Below, one piece after another: positions 21,901-30,304 of a stretch of 35,182 nt of DNA. The stretch's first letter is position 1; each line of letters opens with the position of its first letter. The stretch spans positions 1 to 35,182 of the forward strand of contig JALUUL010000059.1 of NCBI GenBank assembly GCA_027021385.1. Reading direction: 5' to 3'. A model generated the notes under the pieces. It saw nothing but the letters and a program-made list of their open reading frames with translations, did no database searches and was not told the origin of the DNA. A program made the position numbers and the translations under genes. Origin of the DNA: Planctomycetota bacterium (GTDB lineage: Bacteria > Planctomycetota > UBA1135 > GCA-002748355).

Positions 21901-23651
21901 CAGAACTTCCGGCTCTTTTCGAGAATCTCCTGGAGGATGGCCACGTCCGCGTCGCGTTCCCTGTCGGGGATCTCGAGGATTTCCTGGAGACCGATCCCGA
22001 TGTGAGGGAGGTACTTCTCGATATAGCTCCGTTTCTGATATTCCCGCTCGATCCGCTTCCCCTTGCGGATGTGGGTGCCGAGCTTGCGCCCGCATTCCTG
22101 GACCGCGAGCTTGATCTCCTTGATGATCTCGGGGTAGGAAGCGATGGCCTCCTTGCTCTCGGAGGTGAAGGGCACCCAGACCGAGGCGATGTGGACGATC
22201 AGCACCATCGCGCCGATCGGGAGGGCGCCCTTGGGTTGCTGGAGGCCGTACGAGCGCCAGTTGACCCCGATCACGCTCTTCGTGATCGCGCAGGCCCCCT
22301 GCTGGTATTGAAGGGGGACACGGTTCGCGAAACGAACGAGACGGATCGGTTCGTCGGCGTTTCCGAGTAGTTCGGTGTCGGCCGCCTTGGCTTTCTTCCT
22401 CGAGCGGATCTTCCCCTCCTCTGTCACTTCCATCGTGTCGCCCTCGCGGCCGAATGCGAGAGCGGCCTCGACGAGGAAGGGGTTGCCCCGGTAGACGGCT
22501 GGAGGCCGGGTAGCGGCGATATAGAAGTCGGCTTTGATCTCCTTCCGGAGCCCCGCCAGCAGGGTCTCCTCGCCGATCGGAGCGATGCAGTTCGTCGGGG
22601 GGGCCATGATCCGGGTCTTCTGGATCGACTTGTGAAGTGCGTCCGCTTCCTGGCGCGCGATCCTCTTGGGGTTCGCGCGGGTCGAGAGTCGAGCCCCCTC
22701 GCAGATTTTCCTCGCGACCGTGCCGCCGACCCTGCTGAACTCCTGCTGGAGGAACGAGGAGAGGGTGCGCTCCTTGCTGTCGGCGAGCATCTTGATCAGC
22801 AGGCCGAGTTCCACTCCGTGAGGATGCGGTTTGATCTCCTTCGTCTCGCTCGGAAGTTGGTCCGTGCCTCGTTCGTAGATCGTCTCCTTGCCGCTCGGAT
22901 CCCTGTAGTGGATCTTCACGTGGGGATTGGCCACCGCGGTCTGTTTCAGATATTCGTCGACCGAACGCACTCCACGGCGGAACTCCGCTTCCATGTCGAT
23001 TTCCACCCGGGTGCCGTGTGCCTTCTCCCAATCGCACTCGACTTCCTTGAATTCGGGACGGTTGCGGGTCGTGTCGATGCGGACCTTGAAGGACAGGGCC
23101 TTCTTCCTGGGGCTCGTCCGGGACAGGATCCGAATCGGGCTTCCGGTCGTGAGCTGACCGTACATCCCCGCCGCCGAAATGCCGATTCCCTGCTGGCCCC
23201 GACTCTGGCGCAGCCTGTGGAACTTCGATCCGTAGAGGAGCTTCCCGAAGATGTTGGGGATCTGGGTCTTGAGGATGCCGGGTCCGTTGTCCTCGACAAT
23301 CATCGTGAAGCGGTTTTCATGCTTCGGGATCTGCCGGATCTCGACATGGATCTCCGGGAGGATCCCGGCTTCCTCGCAGGCGTCCAGGCTGTTGTCCACG
23401 GCCTCCTTGATGCCGGTGAGAAGGGCCTTGCGGGGGCTGTCGAATCCGAGGAGATGACGGTTCTTCGTGAAGAACTCCGAGACCGAGATCTCCCTCTGGG
23501 CCTTGGCCATGCTCTCCGCGGAGGCTCTCCGTCCCTTCTTCCGCTTTCCTCCGACCTTGCTCGTCGCCATGCGCCTTCCTTCCTCGGATTTCCAGGCTGA
23601 AATCGGTTCTTCGGGCTTGCCGCCGAAGAGATCCATCTGTCCGCCCTTCAT
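21900..23651 (-). CDS. top6B: DNA topoisomerase VI subunit B (GHKL ATPase)
   Basis: The 583-residue product has the GHKL ATPase site: N box [14 protein letters not shown] (catalytic Glu83, Asn87), DNGPGI (121-126), and the G-rich lid [14 protein letters not shown] (152-165). An H2TH-like middle and a transducer domain follow, with [16 protein letters not shown] and [12 protein letters not shown]; the lysine there is the conserved ATP-sensing residue. It binds DNA and ATP and clamps the transported duplex for subunit A. It is slightly longer than typical archaeal subunits because of a basic N-terminal extension (about 1-50, [11 protein letters not shown]). The start ATG 23651 follows GGAGGGG; ATG 23570 in frame is a possible alternative. 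It is the first gene of the top6B-NUDIX-top6A operon. Confidence 0.95.
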   Translation of the reverse strand: MKGGQMDLFGGKPEEPISAWKSEEGRRMATSKVGGKRKKGRRASAESMAKAQREISVSEFFTKNRHLLGFDSPRKALLTGIKEAVDNSLDACEEAGILPEIHVEIRQIPKHENRFTMIVEDNGPGILKTQIPNIFGKLLYGSKFHRLRQSRGQQGIGISAAGMYGQLTTGSPIRILSRTSPRKKALSFKVRIDTTRNRPEFKEVECDWEKAHGTRVEIDMEAEFRRGVRSVDEYLKQTAVANPHVKIHYRDPSGKETIYERGTDQLPSETKEIKPHPHGVELGLLIKMLADSKERTLSSFLQQEFSRVGGTVARKICEGARLSTRANPKRIARQEADALHKSIQKTRIMAPPTNCIAPIGEETLLAGLRKEIKADFYIAATRPPAVYRGNPFLVEAALAFGREGDTMEVTEEGKIRSRKKAKAADTELLGNADEPIRLVRFANRVPLQYQQGACAITKSVIGVNWRSYGLQQPKGALPIGAMVLIVHIASVWVPFTSESKEAIASYPEIIKEIKLAVQECGRKLGTHIRKGKRIEREYQKRSYIEKYLPHIGIGLQEILEIPDRERDADVAILQEILEKSRKF

Positions 23652-23706
23652 CGTTTCCCCTCCAGTTCACGGATCCGGACTTCCCGCCGGGATCCGGGTT
23701 CGAAGT

Positions 23707-24492
23707 CTATGACGGCGGCGTCGCGGCCGAAGTCTCCGCCGCGAGCCACGTAGGCCGGATTTCCCCTCCGCACAGTCCCGACTCGGCCGCGAGACGGGCG
23801 AAATCCTCGAGGCCCCGGTGATGCCGGGGTTCGAGACGGTGCTCGATCCTCCCGCCGACCCCGTCCAGGATTCCTTCCCGCCTGCCCCGCCGCCAAGCCT
23901 CCATGAGGTGGGCGATCGCCGCCCTGGCCCTGGGCTCTTCTGTCCGGAACAGCCACAGGGCGAATACGAAAGGCAGACCCCGCCACTCGTGCCACGCCTC
24001 CCCGAGGTCCAGGATCCTTCGGCCCCCCGCTTCCGCGGAAGCCCCCTTGTCACCGATCAGGAGCACTGCATCAGCGTCGATATCCGAGGGCCGGAGCGTG
24101 GCATCGATCCTCGATAGGGTGATCGGGCCGGCTCCGAAGCGGCGGGCGAGCAGGATCCGGGCCAGGACCACCGAGGTTTCGCTGGCCAGGTCGGCCGCGA
24201 GGGTCCGGACTTCGGAAGGGTCCGTCCGGAGGAACAGGCGGACGGAGCGGACCGGGCCCGTCGCGGCGATTCCGAGATCCCTGGCGGCGAAGTATCCTGG
24301 GCGGCGGAAGGCTTCGATCGACGATACCAAGGCCCCTTCCAGGCGTCCCCGCCTCAGATCCTCGATCAGGCGGGAAGGCAGGGCCCTGACGAGTTCCAGC
24401 CCGGGATTCGACTCGAGTCCGGCCAGAAGGGGGGCCCCGACCGTATACGGCACGCTTCCGAGCGTCAGAGGTCTGGAAAGGTTTCCGTTCAT
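23707..24492 (-). CDS. mqnA: MqnA-like chorismate dehydratase (futalosine pathway)
   Basis: The 261-residue product resembles MqnA/MqnD periplasmic-binding-fold enzymes. It opens LGSVPYTVGAPLLAGL, continues with LRRGRLEGALVSSIEAF and DLGIAATGPVRSVRLFLR, and has a later LLIGDKGASA...LDLGEAWHEWRGLPFVFALW. These blocks form the chorismate pocket in MqnA. MqnA removes water from chorismate to 3-enolpyruvyl-benzoate, the first step of menaquinone synthesis by the futalosine route. No other mqn gene lies in the window, so MqnA is favoured over MqnD only by resemblance (GPVRSV, YxxGxPLLxGL). It lies 55 bases upstream of top6B on the same strand and is divergent from the FG-GAP lipoprotein. Confidence 0.85.
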   Translation of the reverse strand: MNGNLSRPLTLGSVPYTVGAPLLAGLESNPGLELVRALPSRLIEDLRRGRLEGALVSSIEAFRRPGYFAARDLGIAATGPVRSVRLFLRTDPSEVRTLAADLASETSVVLARILLARRFGAGPITLSRIDATLRPSDIDADAVLLIGDKGASAEAGGRRILDLGEAWHEWRGLPFVFALWLFRTEEPRARAAIAHLMEAWRRGRREGILDGVGGRIEHRLEPRHHRGLEDFARLAAESGLCGGEIRPTWLAAETSAATPPS

Positions 24493-24607
24493 GCGGCGGA
24501 CTTTCCAAGGAAGGGGCGATGGAGGTCTCTTCTAGCCGGAGGAGGGCGAAGGTTCAAAACTCCGCCGGGTCGGCCGGATGCCCCCGTCCCGGCGGCCGAA
24601 TCCGGAT

Positions 24608-24613
24608 TACAAT
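24608..24613 (+). promoter_or_regulatory. Candidate -10 element of the FG-GAP lipoprotein gene
   Basis: TACAAT (five of six to TATAAT) lies about 90 bases before ATG 24704 in the 211-base divergent gap. I see no matching -35 at 16-18 bases, so this is only a weak candidate. Confidence 0.25.
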
Positions 24614-24703
24614 TCCCCGGACCCCGATCGAAGTCCCTTTCGAGACTCCTCTCCGTTCCGGCGGCCCGAGACGGGTTCCGCAATCTTCGTGGAACGCGAT
24701 GAC

Positions 24704-27700
24704 ATGAACCCCATCCGCCCGATAGTTCCGGTCCTGTCGATCCTCCTGGCTTCCTGCGGAGGAGGAATCGTCGCTGGAGTCCTGGCGGGCGGGTCGAAGG
24801 GGAAGGGAGGGGCGGCGAGCAGGGTCCCCAGCCTGGAGATCGCAGCGGGGCAGGATTTCGCCCCCCTGCGGATCCTCGATCTCTCGTTCCTGAATCTCCC
24901 TTCCGGTTCGATTCAGCAGCAGTTCAAGACGCTGACGATCCGGGATGTCGATGCGATCCAAGGGCGCGGGGGAGGCCGGCCGGTCGTCATCCTCGAGCAC
25001 AAAGGTTTCGGGATCCGCGAGAAGCAGCTGACGATCCTTCCTTCCCCGAACAAACCCGGGGCCCGCAACCTCCTCGTCTATTTTAGGGTCGATCCGAAAC
25101 CGTTCTACGCCAAGGTCGAGAGCGATCCCAGGGATCTCCTCCTGGAACTCTCCGTCGAAATCGACGGCCGGAGGGTCGGATCACCGATCCCCTTCCATCT
25201 CTACAGGAACCCGATGTTCGATCGGGACCTGCTGACGAAGCGGTGGAAGAGGGGCGTGCTCGAAGCTTCCGTGGACGGGAGTTCGACAGTGTCTCTTCCC
25301 CTGCATCGCCTGCGCGCGCGGGATGCGAGCGATCTCGAGGTCGAGGTCTACCAGTGGGATTTCCGTGCCGCGAATGTGACCGGAAAGATCCCCTTCCGGA
25401 GACTCGTCGCGATCGGGACGAAGATGGGGCCGTCGGACCCGAAGACCGGAGTCATCGAGGTTTCGGCGAGAATCCCCTCGGCCCGTTTCCCCGGTTTCGC
25501 CTTTCTCGTCGTTCACGATCTCCGTTCGGGACGGAGCGATCCGCTTCCTCTCCTCTACACGCCCGAACTCTTCGGGGTCGGACCCGCGGGTTCAGCCCTG
25601 GCGGGCGGATCCCTTGCCGTCCTGATTGGATCGGGGCTTCTGCCCGCGATCAACCAGGGTGGAAAACTCGTCTATCTCTTCGACCAGTTGAAGTTGAGTC
25701 TCCGTCGCGGGGGACGCAAGGAAGCCGTTCCCCCTAAATCCATCCTCCAGAGTCTGTCGAATGACCGTCAGATCGTCTTCTACATGCCGCCTTCCCCCGA
25801 CGGGAAGCCCGGACCCGCGGCTCTGGATCTCGAACTCACGTTGACGGGTCCGCAGAGCATCAAGATCCTCCGCTCCTTGGGACCGGGGGGAGGTTCCATC
25901 CCGCGTTACGGGGTCGGGCAGCCCAGGTTGTGGCCCCTCGTCGCCCCCCTCGCCTCGGGCGGCTTCGACATGGCCAAGGGATTCTTTTTCGGTTCCCCTT
26001 CCGGCGGTCTTCCGGAGCTGGCGATCCTCGACCGGGTCGAGGATTTCGCCCAGGTGCAGCTCATGACACAAGCCGGTCTGGGGATCTATCGGCCGATAGG
26101 AAAACCGGTCGCGACCTTCGGGCCGGGATTCCAGGCTGCAAGAGCGCCGCTCGGCATGCTTGCCGGGGATCTGGACACGAAGGAGGGGGAGGACCTCTTC
26201 GTCATCGGCGGAGCGCCGAACCAGAACCAGATCTTGGGCGAGCACGCCTTGCTCAGCGCGCGGCGGAACCTGTCCTCGCCGTTTCAGGTCGTGCTTCCCG
26301 TACTCCGGAGCCCGGGACAGATTCTCGACCGGGCCCGCGGGGACATCGATGAGAACGGGAAGCCGGACATCGTTCTACTGCGGGCGAAAGGGGCGGCGGA
26401 AGCGGGGGTGGAGATCCGCTTCAGCCCGTTCGAGAACCTGAAAACGACCACGGTTCCGTTGCCGAAGGGGTTTTCCGCCAGGTACATCGATATGAGCGAT
26501 CTGGATGGTGACGGCCATCTCGACCTCGCTCTCGCGACGGAAGCCTCTCCCTGGAAGGTTCTGATCCTTTTCGGAAACGGAACGGGCCAGTTCCTGAAGA
26601 GCGAGGTCCATTCTTATGACCCGGACAAGAAGACCTTGACGGCCGGAAACAGGGCTGTGGACCTTCTTTCGTTCTTCGGGGCGAGCGGAACACGGGTCTA
26701 CCGGCACCTCCTCGTGCTCGTGCGGAGCGACACCTTGGGGACCGGTGGGAAGCAATGGATCATCCCTCTTCATTTCGACGCCACGAAATCCCAGTTTCAG
26801 GAAGCATCGCTTTCCAGCTCCGTTCTTCTCGCGGCCAAGGACCGGATCGCCCGGGGACTCATCGATGATTTCGCGGAGAACCCGGGTGATGAGCTTCTTC
26901 TGGCCGCGACGGGAGTCCGGGAGGGCCCGCTGAGCGCATGGAAGCTCGGAGACGGCAAGCCAGCGCGCATCACCCTGGGAGTGGATCCGAGTCCGGGAAT
27001 GATCGTTCCCGAAGCGATGGTTCCGGTCCGTGTAGGGGATTCCGACCGGGAGAGTCAGAAGGGGATCGCCATCCTCCACACCGAGACCTTCGGACTCGAG
27101 GCCACTCCGGTCCTTTCCGTTCTTCTGAAGGACGGGAAGACTTTGGCCTCCAGGATTCCGGAGTTGCCGATCAAAACCGAACCCGAGAATCTCGTATTCG
27201 GAGATTTCGACGGAGACGGCAAGAAGGGCGACGTGGTCGGGGTTGTTTCGGGATCCCTTCATCGGATGGGCCGGAAAAACGGCCTTCTCTTTCCGGATTC
27301 GGCGAAGGTGACGATTCCGTTCACGGGCCTGATCGCCTCCTCCCTTTCCGCGTTTCCTGGACCTGATGGGGACCGGGTCCTCTGGTTGGACGGCGACGGC
27401 TCGCTTTTCTGGTTGGACGCCGGAACCGTGGTTCCGAAGACCTTGGGGAATCTCCGCCCTTGGTTGCCTGCATCCTGGAAGGAGGCCCGACTGATCGAGG
27501 GGTCGAAGATCTTGAGGGCCGATGCGGACGGAGATCCCTATCCGGACCTCGTGGTCTTCCTCGTACCGGACCCGGGAGCGGGAAAGACACCGAAGCGGGG
27601 CTTCCTTCTGCATCTGAAAGGTAGGAAGCCTTCTCTACGGACCTCGCCCGTACTCCTTCCCGGCGCCGGGGAGTCGGCCGGTGAGGTCCTTCTCCAGGGG

Positions 27701-28318
27701 AAGGAGACTCCGATCCTCACCGCGGACTTTCTCGGTCACCGTGCAGAGAAACAGCCCGGCCTCGAGGTCGCCTATGTCTTCGACAAGTCCCTTCGATTCC
27801 TGTCGCTGGATTTCGACAAGAGCGGCGCCGCCGTCTGGAAGATCAGGAAGATCCTGCCCGAGGTCCAGGTCGGTCTGTATCCCAAGGGATTGATCAGTCC
27901 GGACTTAGACGAGGACGGGCGCCCGGACCTGGCGATCCTTCTGGATCAGGAACGAAAGGTCCGGGTCCTGGTCAACCGGATCCTCTCGAAGGGGAACGGG
28001 GTCTACGCGGGAGGTTTCTCCTCGTTGCCGGGACCGGATCTGACCTTTCCGGGGATCACGATCGGATTCGAAAGCGGAGATTTCGACGGCGACGGGTTGA
28101 TCGACATCTGCGCGGTGTCCCTGGTGCAAAGAGGGGTGACCCTCTCTCCCTCCGTGGTCCTTTTCCGGGGTCGCGGGCGGGCCACCTTCGATACGGCCTA
28201 CGTCTATCCCGAGGTCCCCTATATCAAGACCATTCCCCAAGCCTTCGGGGCCTTCGACTTCGATGGGAATGGGATGACGGACCTGTGCCTGGGGCGCTAC
28301 CCTCTCCTCTCCCGGTGA
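24704..28318 (+). CDS. Large FG-GAP/VCBS-repeat lipoprotein
   Basis: The 1204-residue product has a lipoprotein signal with lipobox LASC (lipidated Cys18). Calcium-loop FG-GAP/VCBS motifs (DxDxDG type) recur along the second half: DIDENGKPDIVLL (about 547), DLDGDGHLDLALA (about 597), DFDGDGKKGDVVG (about 833), DADGDPYPDLVVF (about 940), DLDEDGRPDLAIL (about 1066), DFDGDGLIDICAV (about 1126) and DFDGNGMTDLCLG (about 1185). These mark beta-propeller blades like integrin alpha. The first third (about 30-420) is beta-rich without a known motif. The product is probably a large surface- or periplasm-exposed adhesion or recognition protein. The ribosome site before ATG 24704 is weak. A DUF72 gene follows after 47 bases. 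Confidence 0.85.
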   Translation: MNPIRPIVPVLSILLASCGGGIVAGVLAGGSKGKGGAASRVPSLEIAAGQDFAPLRILDLSFLNLPSGSIQQQFKTLTIRDVDAIQGRGGGRPVVILEHKGFGIREKQLTILPSPNKPGARNLLVYFRVDPKPFYAKVESDPRDLLLELSVEIDGRRVGSPIPFHLYRNPMFDRDLLTKRWKRGVLEASVDGSSTVSLPLHRLRARDASDLEVEVYQWDFRAANVTGKIPFRRLVAIGTKMGPSDPKTGVIEVSARIPSARFPGFAFLVVHDLRSGRSDPLPLLYTPELFGVGPAGSALAGGSLAVLIGSGLLPAINQGGKLVYLFDQLKLSLRRGGRKEAVPPKSILQSLSNDRQIVFYMPPSPDGKPGPAALDLELTLTGPQSIKILRSLGPGGGSIPRYGVGQPRLWPLVAPLASGGFDMAKGFFFGSPSGGLPELAILDRVEDFAQVQLMTQAGLGIYRPIGKPVATFGPGFQAARAPLGMLAGDLDTKEGEDLFVIGGAPNQNQILGEHALLSARRNLSSPFQVVLPVLRSPGQILDRARGDIDENGKPDIVLLRAKGAAEAGVEIRFSPFENLKTTTVPLPKGFSARYIDMSDLDGDGHLDLALATEASPWKVLILFGNGTGQFLKSEVHSYDPDKKTLTAGNRAVDLLSFFGASGTRVYRHLLVLVRSDTLGTGGKQWIIPLHFDATKSQFQEASLSSSVLLAAKDRIARGLIDDFAENPGDELLLAATGVREGPLSAWKLGDGKPARITLGVDPSPGMIVPEAMVPVRVGDSDRESQKGIAILHTETFGLEATPVLSVLLKDGKTLASRIPELPIKTEPENLVFGDFDGDGKKGDVVGVVSGSLHRMGRKNGLLFPDSAKVTIPFTGLIASSLSAFPGPDGDRVLWLDGDGSLFWLDAGTVVPKTLGNLRPWLPASWKEARLIEGSKILRADADGDPYPDLVVFLVPDPGAGKTPKRGFLLHLKGRKPSLRTSPVLLPGAGESAGEVLLQGKETPILTADFLGHRAEKQPGLEVAYVFDKSLRFLSLDFDKSGAAVWKIRKILPEVQVGLYPKGLISPDLDEDGRPDLAILLDQERKVRVLVNRILSKGNGVYAGGFSSLPGPDLTFPGITIGFESGDFDGDGLIDICAVSLVQRGVTLSPSVVLFRGRGRATFDTAYVYPEVPYIKTIPQAFGAFDFDGNGMTDLCLGRYPLLSR

Positions 28319-28365
28319 AGCGGGGGAAGGCGGGGGTCCGTTCGGGAAGGAAAGGGGAGGCGAGA

Positions 28366-29199
28366 ATGAGCCCAGGGTACCCGATACGGCTCGGGTCGAT
28401 CGGATGGTCCCACGATGCATGGGAAGGGGGCTTCTATCCCAAGGGACTTCCTTCTCTCGACCGCCTGTCCTTCTATGCCCGGAGCTTCAGCACGGTCGAG
28501 GTCCAGTCGACCAGGCAGGGTGGGGTCCCGGCACGGGTGTTTCGTTCATGGGCCGCCCGCGTTCCGCTGGGCTTCCTTTTCTCCCTGCGAGTCCCCGATG
28601 TTCTCGCGGAGGAGATCCTCCTCGGCCGGCCGGAGGCGCTTACGGGCTTCCTGGAGGGCCTCTCGGATCTGAGATCCCGGCTCGGGCCTCTCCATCTCCT
28701 CGTGACCGGCCCGGTGCGACCGGCTCGACTCCCCGACCGGCTCGCGGGCTTTCTCGGGATCCTTCGACGACTGAGCGGAGGGGGGCTCAGGGCTGCGATC
28801 GAATTCCGGGATTCGCGGTGGATCGACGGAGAGGTTCTCGCCTCGATGCGCCGCCATCGGGCCGCCCTCGTCCTGCCCGATCGTCCCGGGTACCCGGATC
28901 CCGACCGGCAGTTCGCGAACCCCTCGTGGGTCACGGGGGACTTCACGTACATCCGACTCTGCGGGGATCCCAAGGCCCTTCGGGTTTTCGAGCCCTCCGG
29001 GGGACGGTTGGTCCTGGACCAGTCCTGGCGCATGTCGATGTGGGCGGATGGGATCCTGGAGAGGGCGGAGCGGGGTCCGGTTTTCGTCTTCGCGGGGAAC
29101 GGGTACGCGGGCTTCGCTCCGGGGACTCTCGAGGGGATCGGGAGGATGCTTGGGCCCGCGGAACCACGGCGGCGCTCGGGGGGCGGCGTGGGGGGATGA
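28366..29199 (+). CDS. DUF72 TIM-barrel protein
   Basis: The 277-residue product matches DUF72. It opens with IRLGSIGWSHDAWEGGFYPK, then LPSLDRLSFYARSFSTVEVQST (normally VEiNsTFY). It continues with GFLFSLRVPD, LHLLVTGP, LRAAIEFRDSRWID and VTGDFTYIRLCGDP. The closing PVFVFAGNGYAGFAPGTL corresponds to the family's VYvyFNNd end. DUF72 proteins adopt a TIM-barrel fold of unknown biochemical role. Compared with the family, the usual TFY after the first strand is TRQ and the NNh near the end is GNG, so this copy is divergent. ATG 28366 is five bases after GGGGAGG. A divergent DUF692-like gene starts four bases past its stop, so the two are a coupled pair. Confidence 0.85.
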   Translation: MSPGYPIRLGSIGWSHDAWEGGFYPKGLPSLDRLSFYARSFSTVEVQSTRQGGVPARVFRSWAARVPLGFLFSLRVPDVLAEEILLGRPEALTGFLEGLSDLRSRLGPLHLLVTGPVRPARLPDRLAGFLGILRRLSGGGLRAAIEFRDSRWIDGEVLASMRRHRAALVLPDRPGYPDPDRQFANPSWVTGDFTYIRLCGDPKALRVFEPSGGRLVLDQSWRMSMWADGILERAERGPVFVFAGNGYAGFAPGTLEGIGRMLGPAEPRRRSGGGVGG

Positions 29200-29203
29200 G
29201 GGT

Positions 29204-30304
29204 ATGGACGCGCGACGAAGCGAGGCCCCGGAAGGGGAGATCCGGCTGCCGGAGGGCGCCCGTTTCGAAACCGAGGTCGGGGACCTGGCGGTCCGGTCCT
29301 CGGGTCTCCGGTTCCGCGGGCCCAAGGGCACCTCTCCCTTCGGGATCCGGGATCCCGGATTGAATCTCGGTTCTCCGGATCCTCTCGACCATGACCGTAT
29401 CGCGGCCCTCGCCCGCGCGGTCCGGGAATCGGGTGCGGCATGGGTCTCGACACCGATCGGCTACGTCGCCCTCGGGGATCGGTGGATCCATGTCCCTCTT
29501 CCCCTGCCCGTGGAGGACCGGATCCGGGAGGCCTTCCGGGCTCGCACCTCCGTGGCGTCGGAGATCCTCTCCCGGCCTCTGCTTCTCGAATATCTTCCGC
29601 TGCTGGAGGCGGAACCCGTGCCTCCCGAGCGGGAACGGGCCTGGCTGGAACGGCTCCTCGGGGAGACCGATTGCCGGTTGCTCCTGGACCTGGGAACGCT
29701 CGCCTGGATGGACGCTCACGAGATCTGCGACCTGTCGACCCTCCCTCTTCGGATTCCCTTCGGGCTCGTGAAGGCCGTGAGAGTCCCGGAAGGGAAGAAG
29801 GAAGGTGGAGAGTTTCCGTTCTTCCAGGAGGCTCCTGCCTTCGCCGACCCCGAAGCGGAGACTCCGAAAGCGGGAGAGGAAGAGAACGAGCCCCGGGGCG
29901 ATCCGAGAGGGGTTCGTTTCGACCACGTCCTGAACCCCGGAAGCGGCCGGAACCCGGATCCGCGGCTTGAGCGCCGATTACGCCCGTACAGAGAACTCCT
30001 GCTCGAAGCTTGCCGGAAGGCCCTGAAACGGGGCTTCGGTCGGGGGTGGACGAGCGTCCTCCGTGCAGGGTCTACCGAAGTCCGGGAACTCCTCGCCCGT
30101 TTCCTGGGCGACATGCCTCCCCGCGGACCGGATCCCCTCGAGACCGCCGATCGGTTCCTGATCTTCCTGATGCTTAGGCGGCCCGAGCGGGCGGCGGCCC
30201 TCGAGGAGCTCGAGCGCCGCCTAAGGGCTCAACGGAACCGGAGCATGGCTCGGTTGCCGAAGCGCGGTCTCACGGGTCCTCCGATCAGCAACTGCTGCAG
30301 GTAG
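29204..30304 (+). CDS. Divergent DUF692/MNIO-like protein
   Basis: The 366-residue product follows the DUF692 (multinuclear non-haem iron oxidase, MNIO) order of motifs, but altered: GLNLGSPDPLD (52-62), AAWVSTPIGY (78-87), IHVPLPLPVEDRIREA (95-110), RPLLLEYL (124-131), CRLLLDLGTLAWMDAHE (157-173). In known MNIO proteins these would be HGvslSlGs, vSdHLaw, LPLPyTeeal, ENvs and LLDvNNvyvNxxNHG, which hold the iron ligands. Here only Glu129, Asp162 and His172 keep ligand-like identity. The SDH, ENx, NN and EIHLAGH sites are lost or changed. A charged insert (about 195-245) and an alpha-helical C-terminus follow. Iron binding and catalysis are therefore doubtful. ATG 29204 lies four bases after the DUF72 stop. 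The 3' end overlaps the M14 gene on the other strand by 76 bases. Confidence 0.6.
   Translation: MDARRSEAPEGEIRLPEGARFETEVGDLAVRSSGLRFRGPKGTSPFGIRDPGLNLGSPDPLDHDRIAALARAVRESGAAWVSTPIGYVALGDRWIHVPLPLPVEDRIREAFRARTSVASEILSRPLLLEYLPLLEAEPVPPERERAWLERLLGETDCRLLLDLGTLAWMDAHEICDLSTLPLRIPFGLVKAVRVPEGKKEGGEFPFFQEAPAFADPEAETPKAGEEENEPRGDPRGVRFDHVLNPGSGRNPDPRLERRLRPYRELLLEACRKALKRGFGRGWTSVLRAGSTEVRELLARFLGDMPPRGPDPLETADRFLIFLMLRRPERAAALEELERRLRAQRNRSMARLPKRGLTGPPISNCCR

Noticed and set aside
21901..23037. Long upstream extension of the NUDIX frame inside top6B
   Set aside because: It is out of phase with the top6B coding frame and Arg/Pro-rich. ATG 21900 at the TGATG junction is the natural start.
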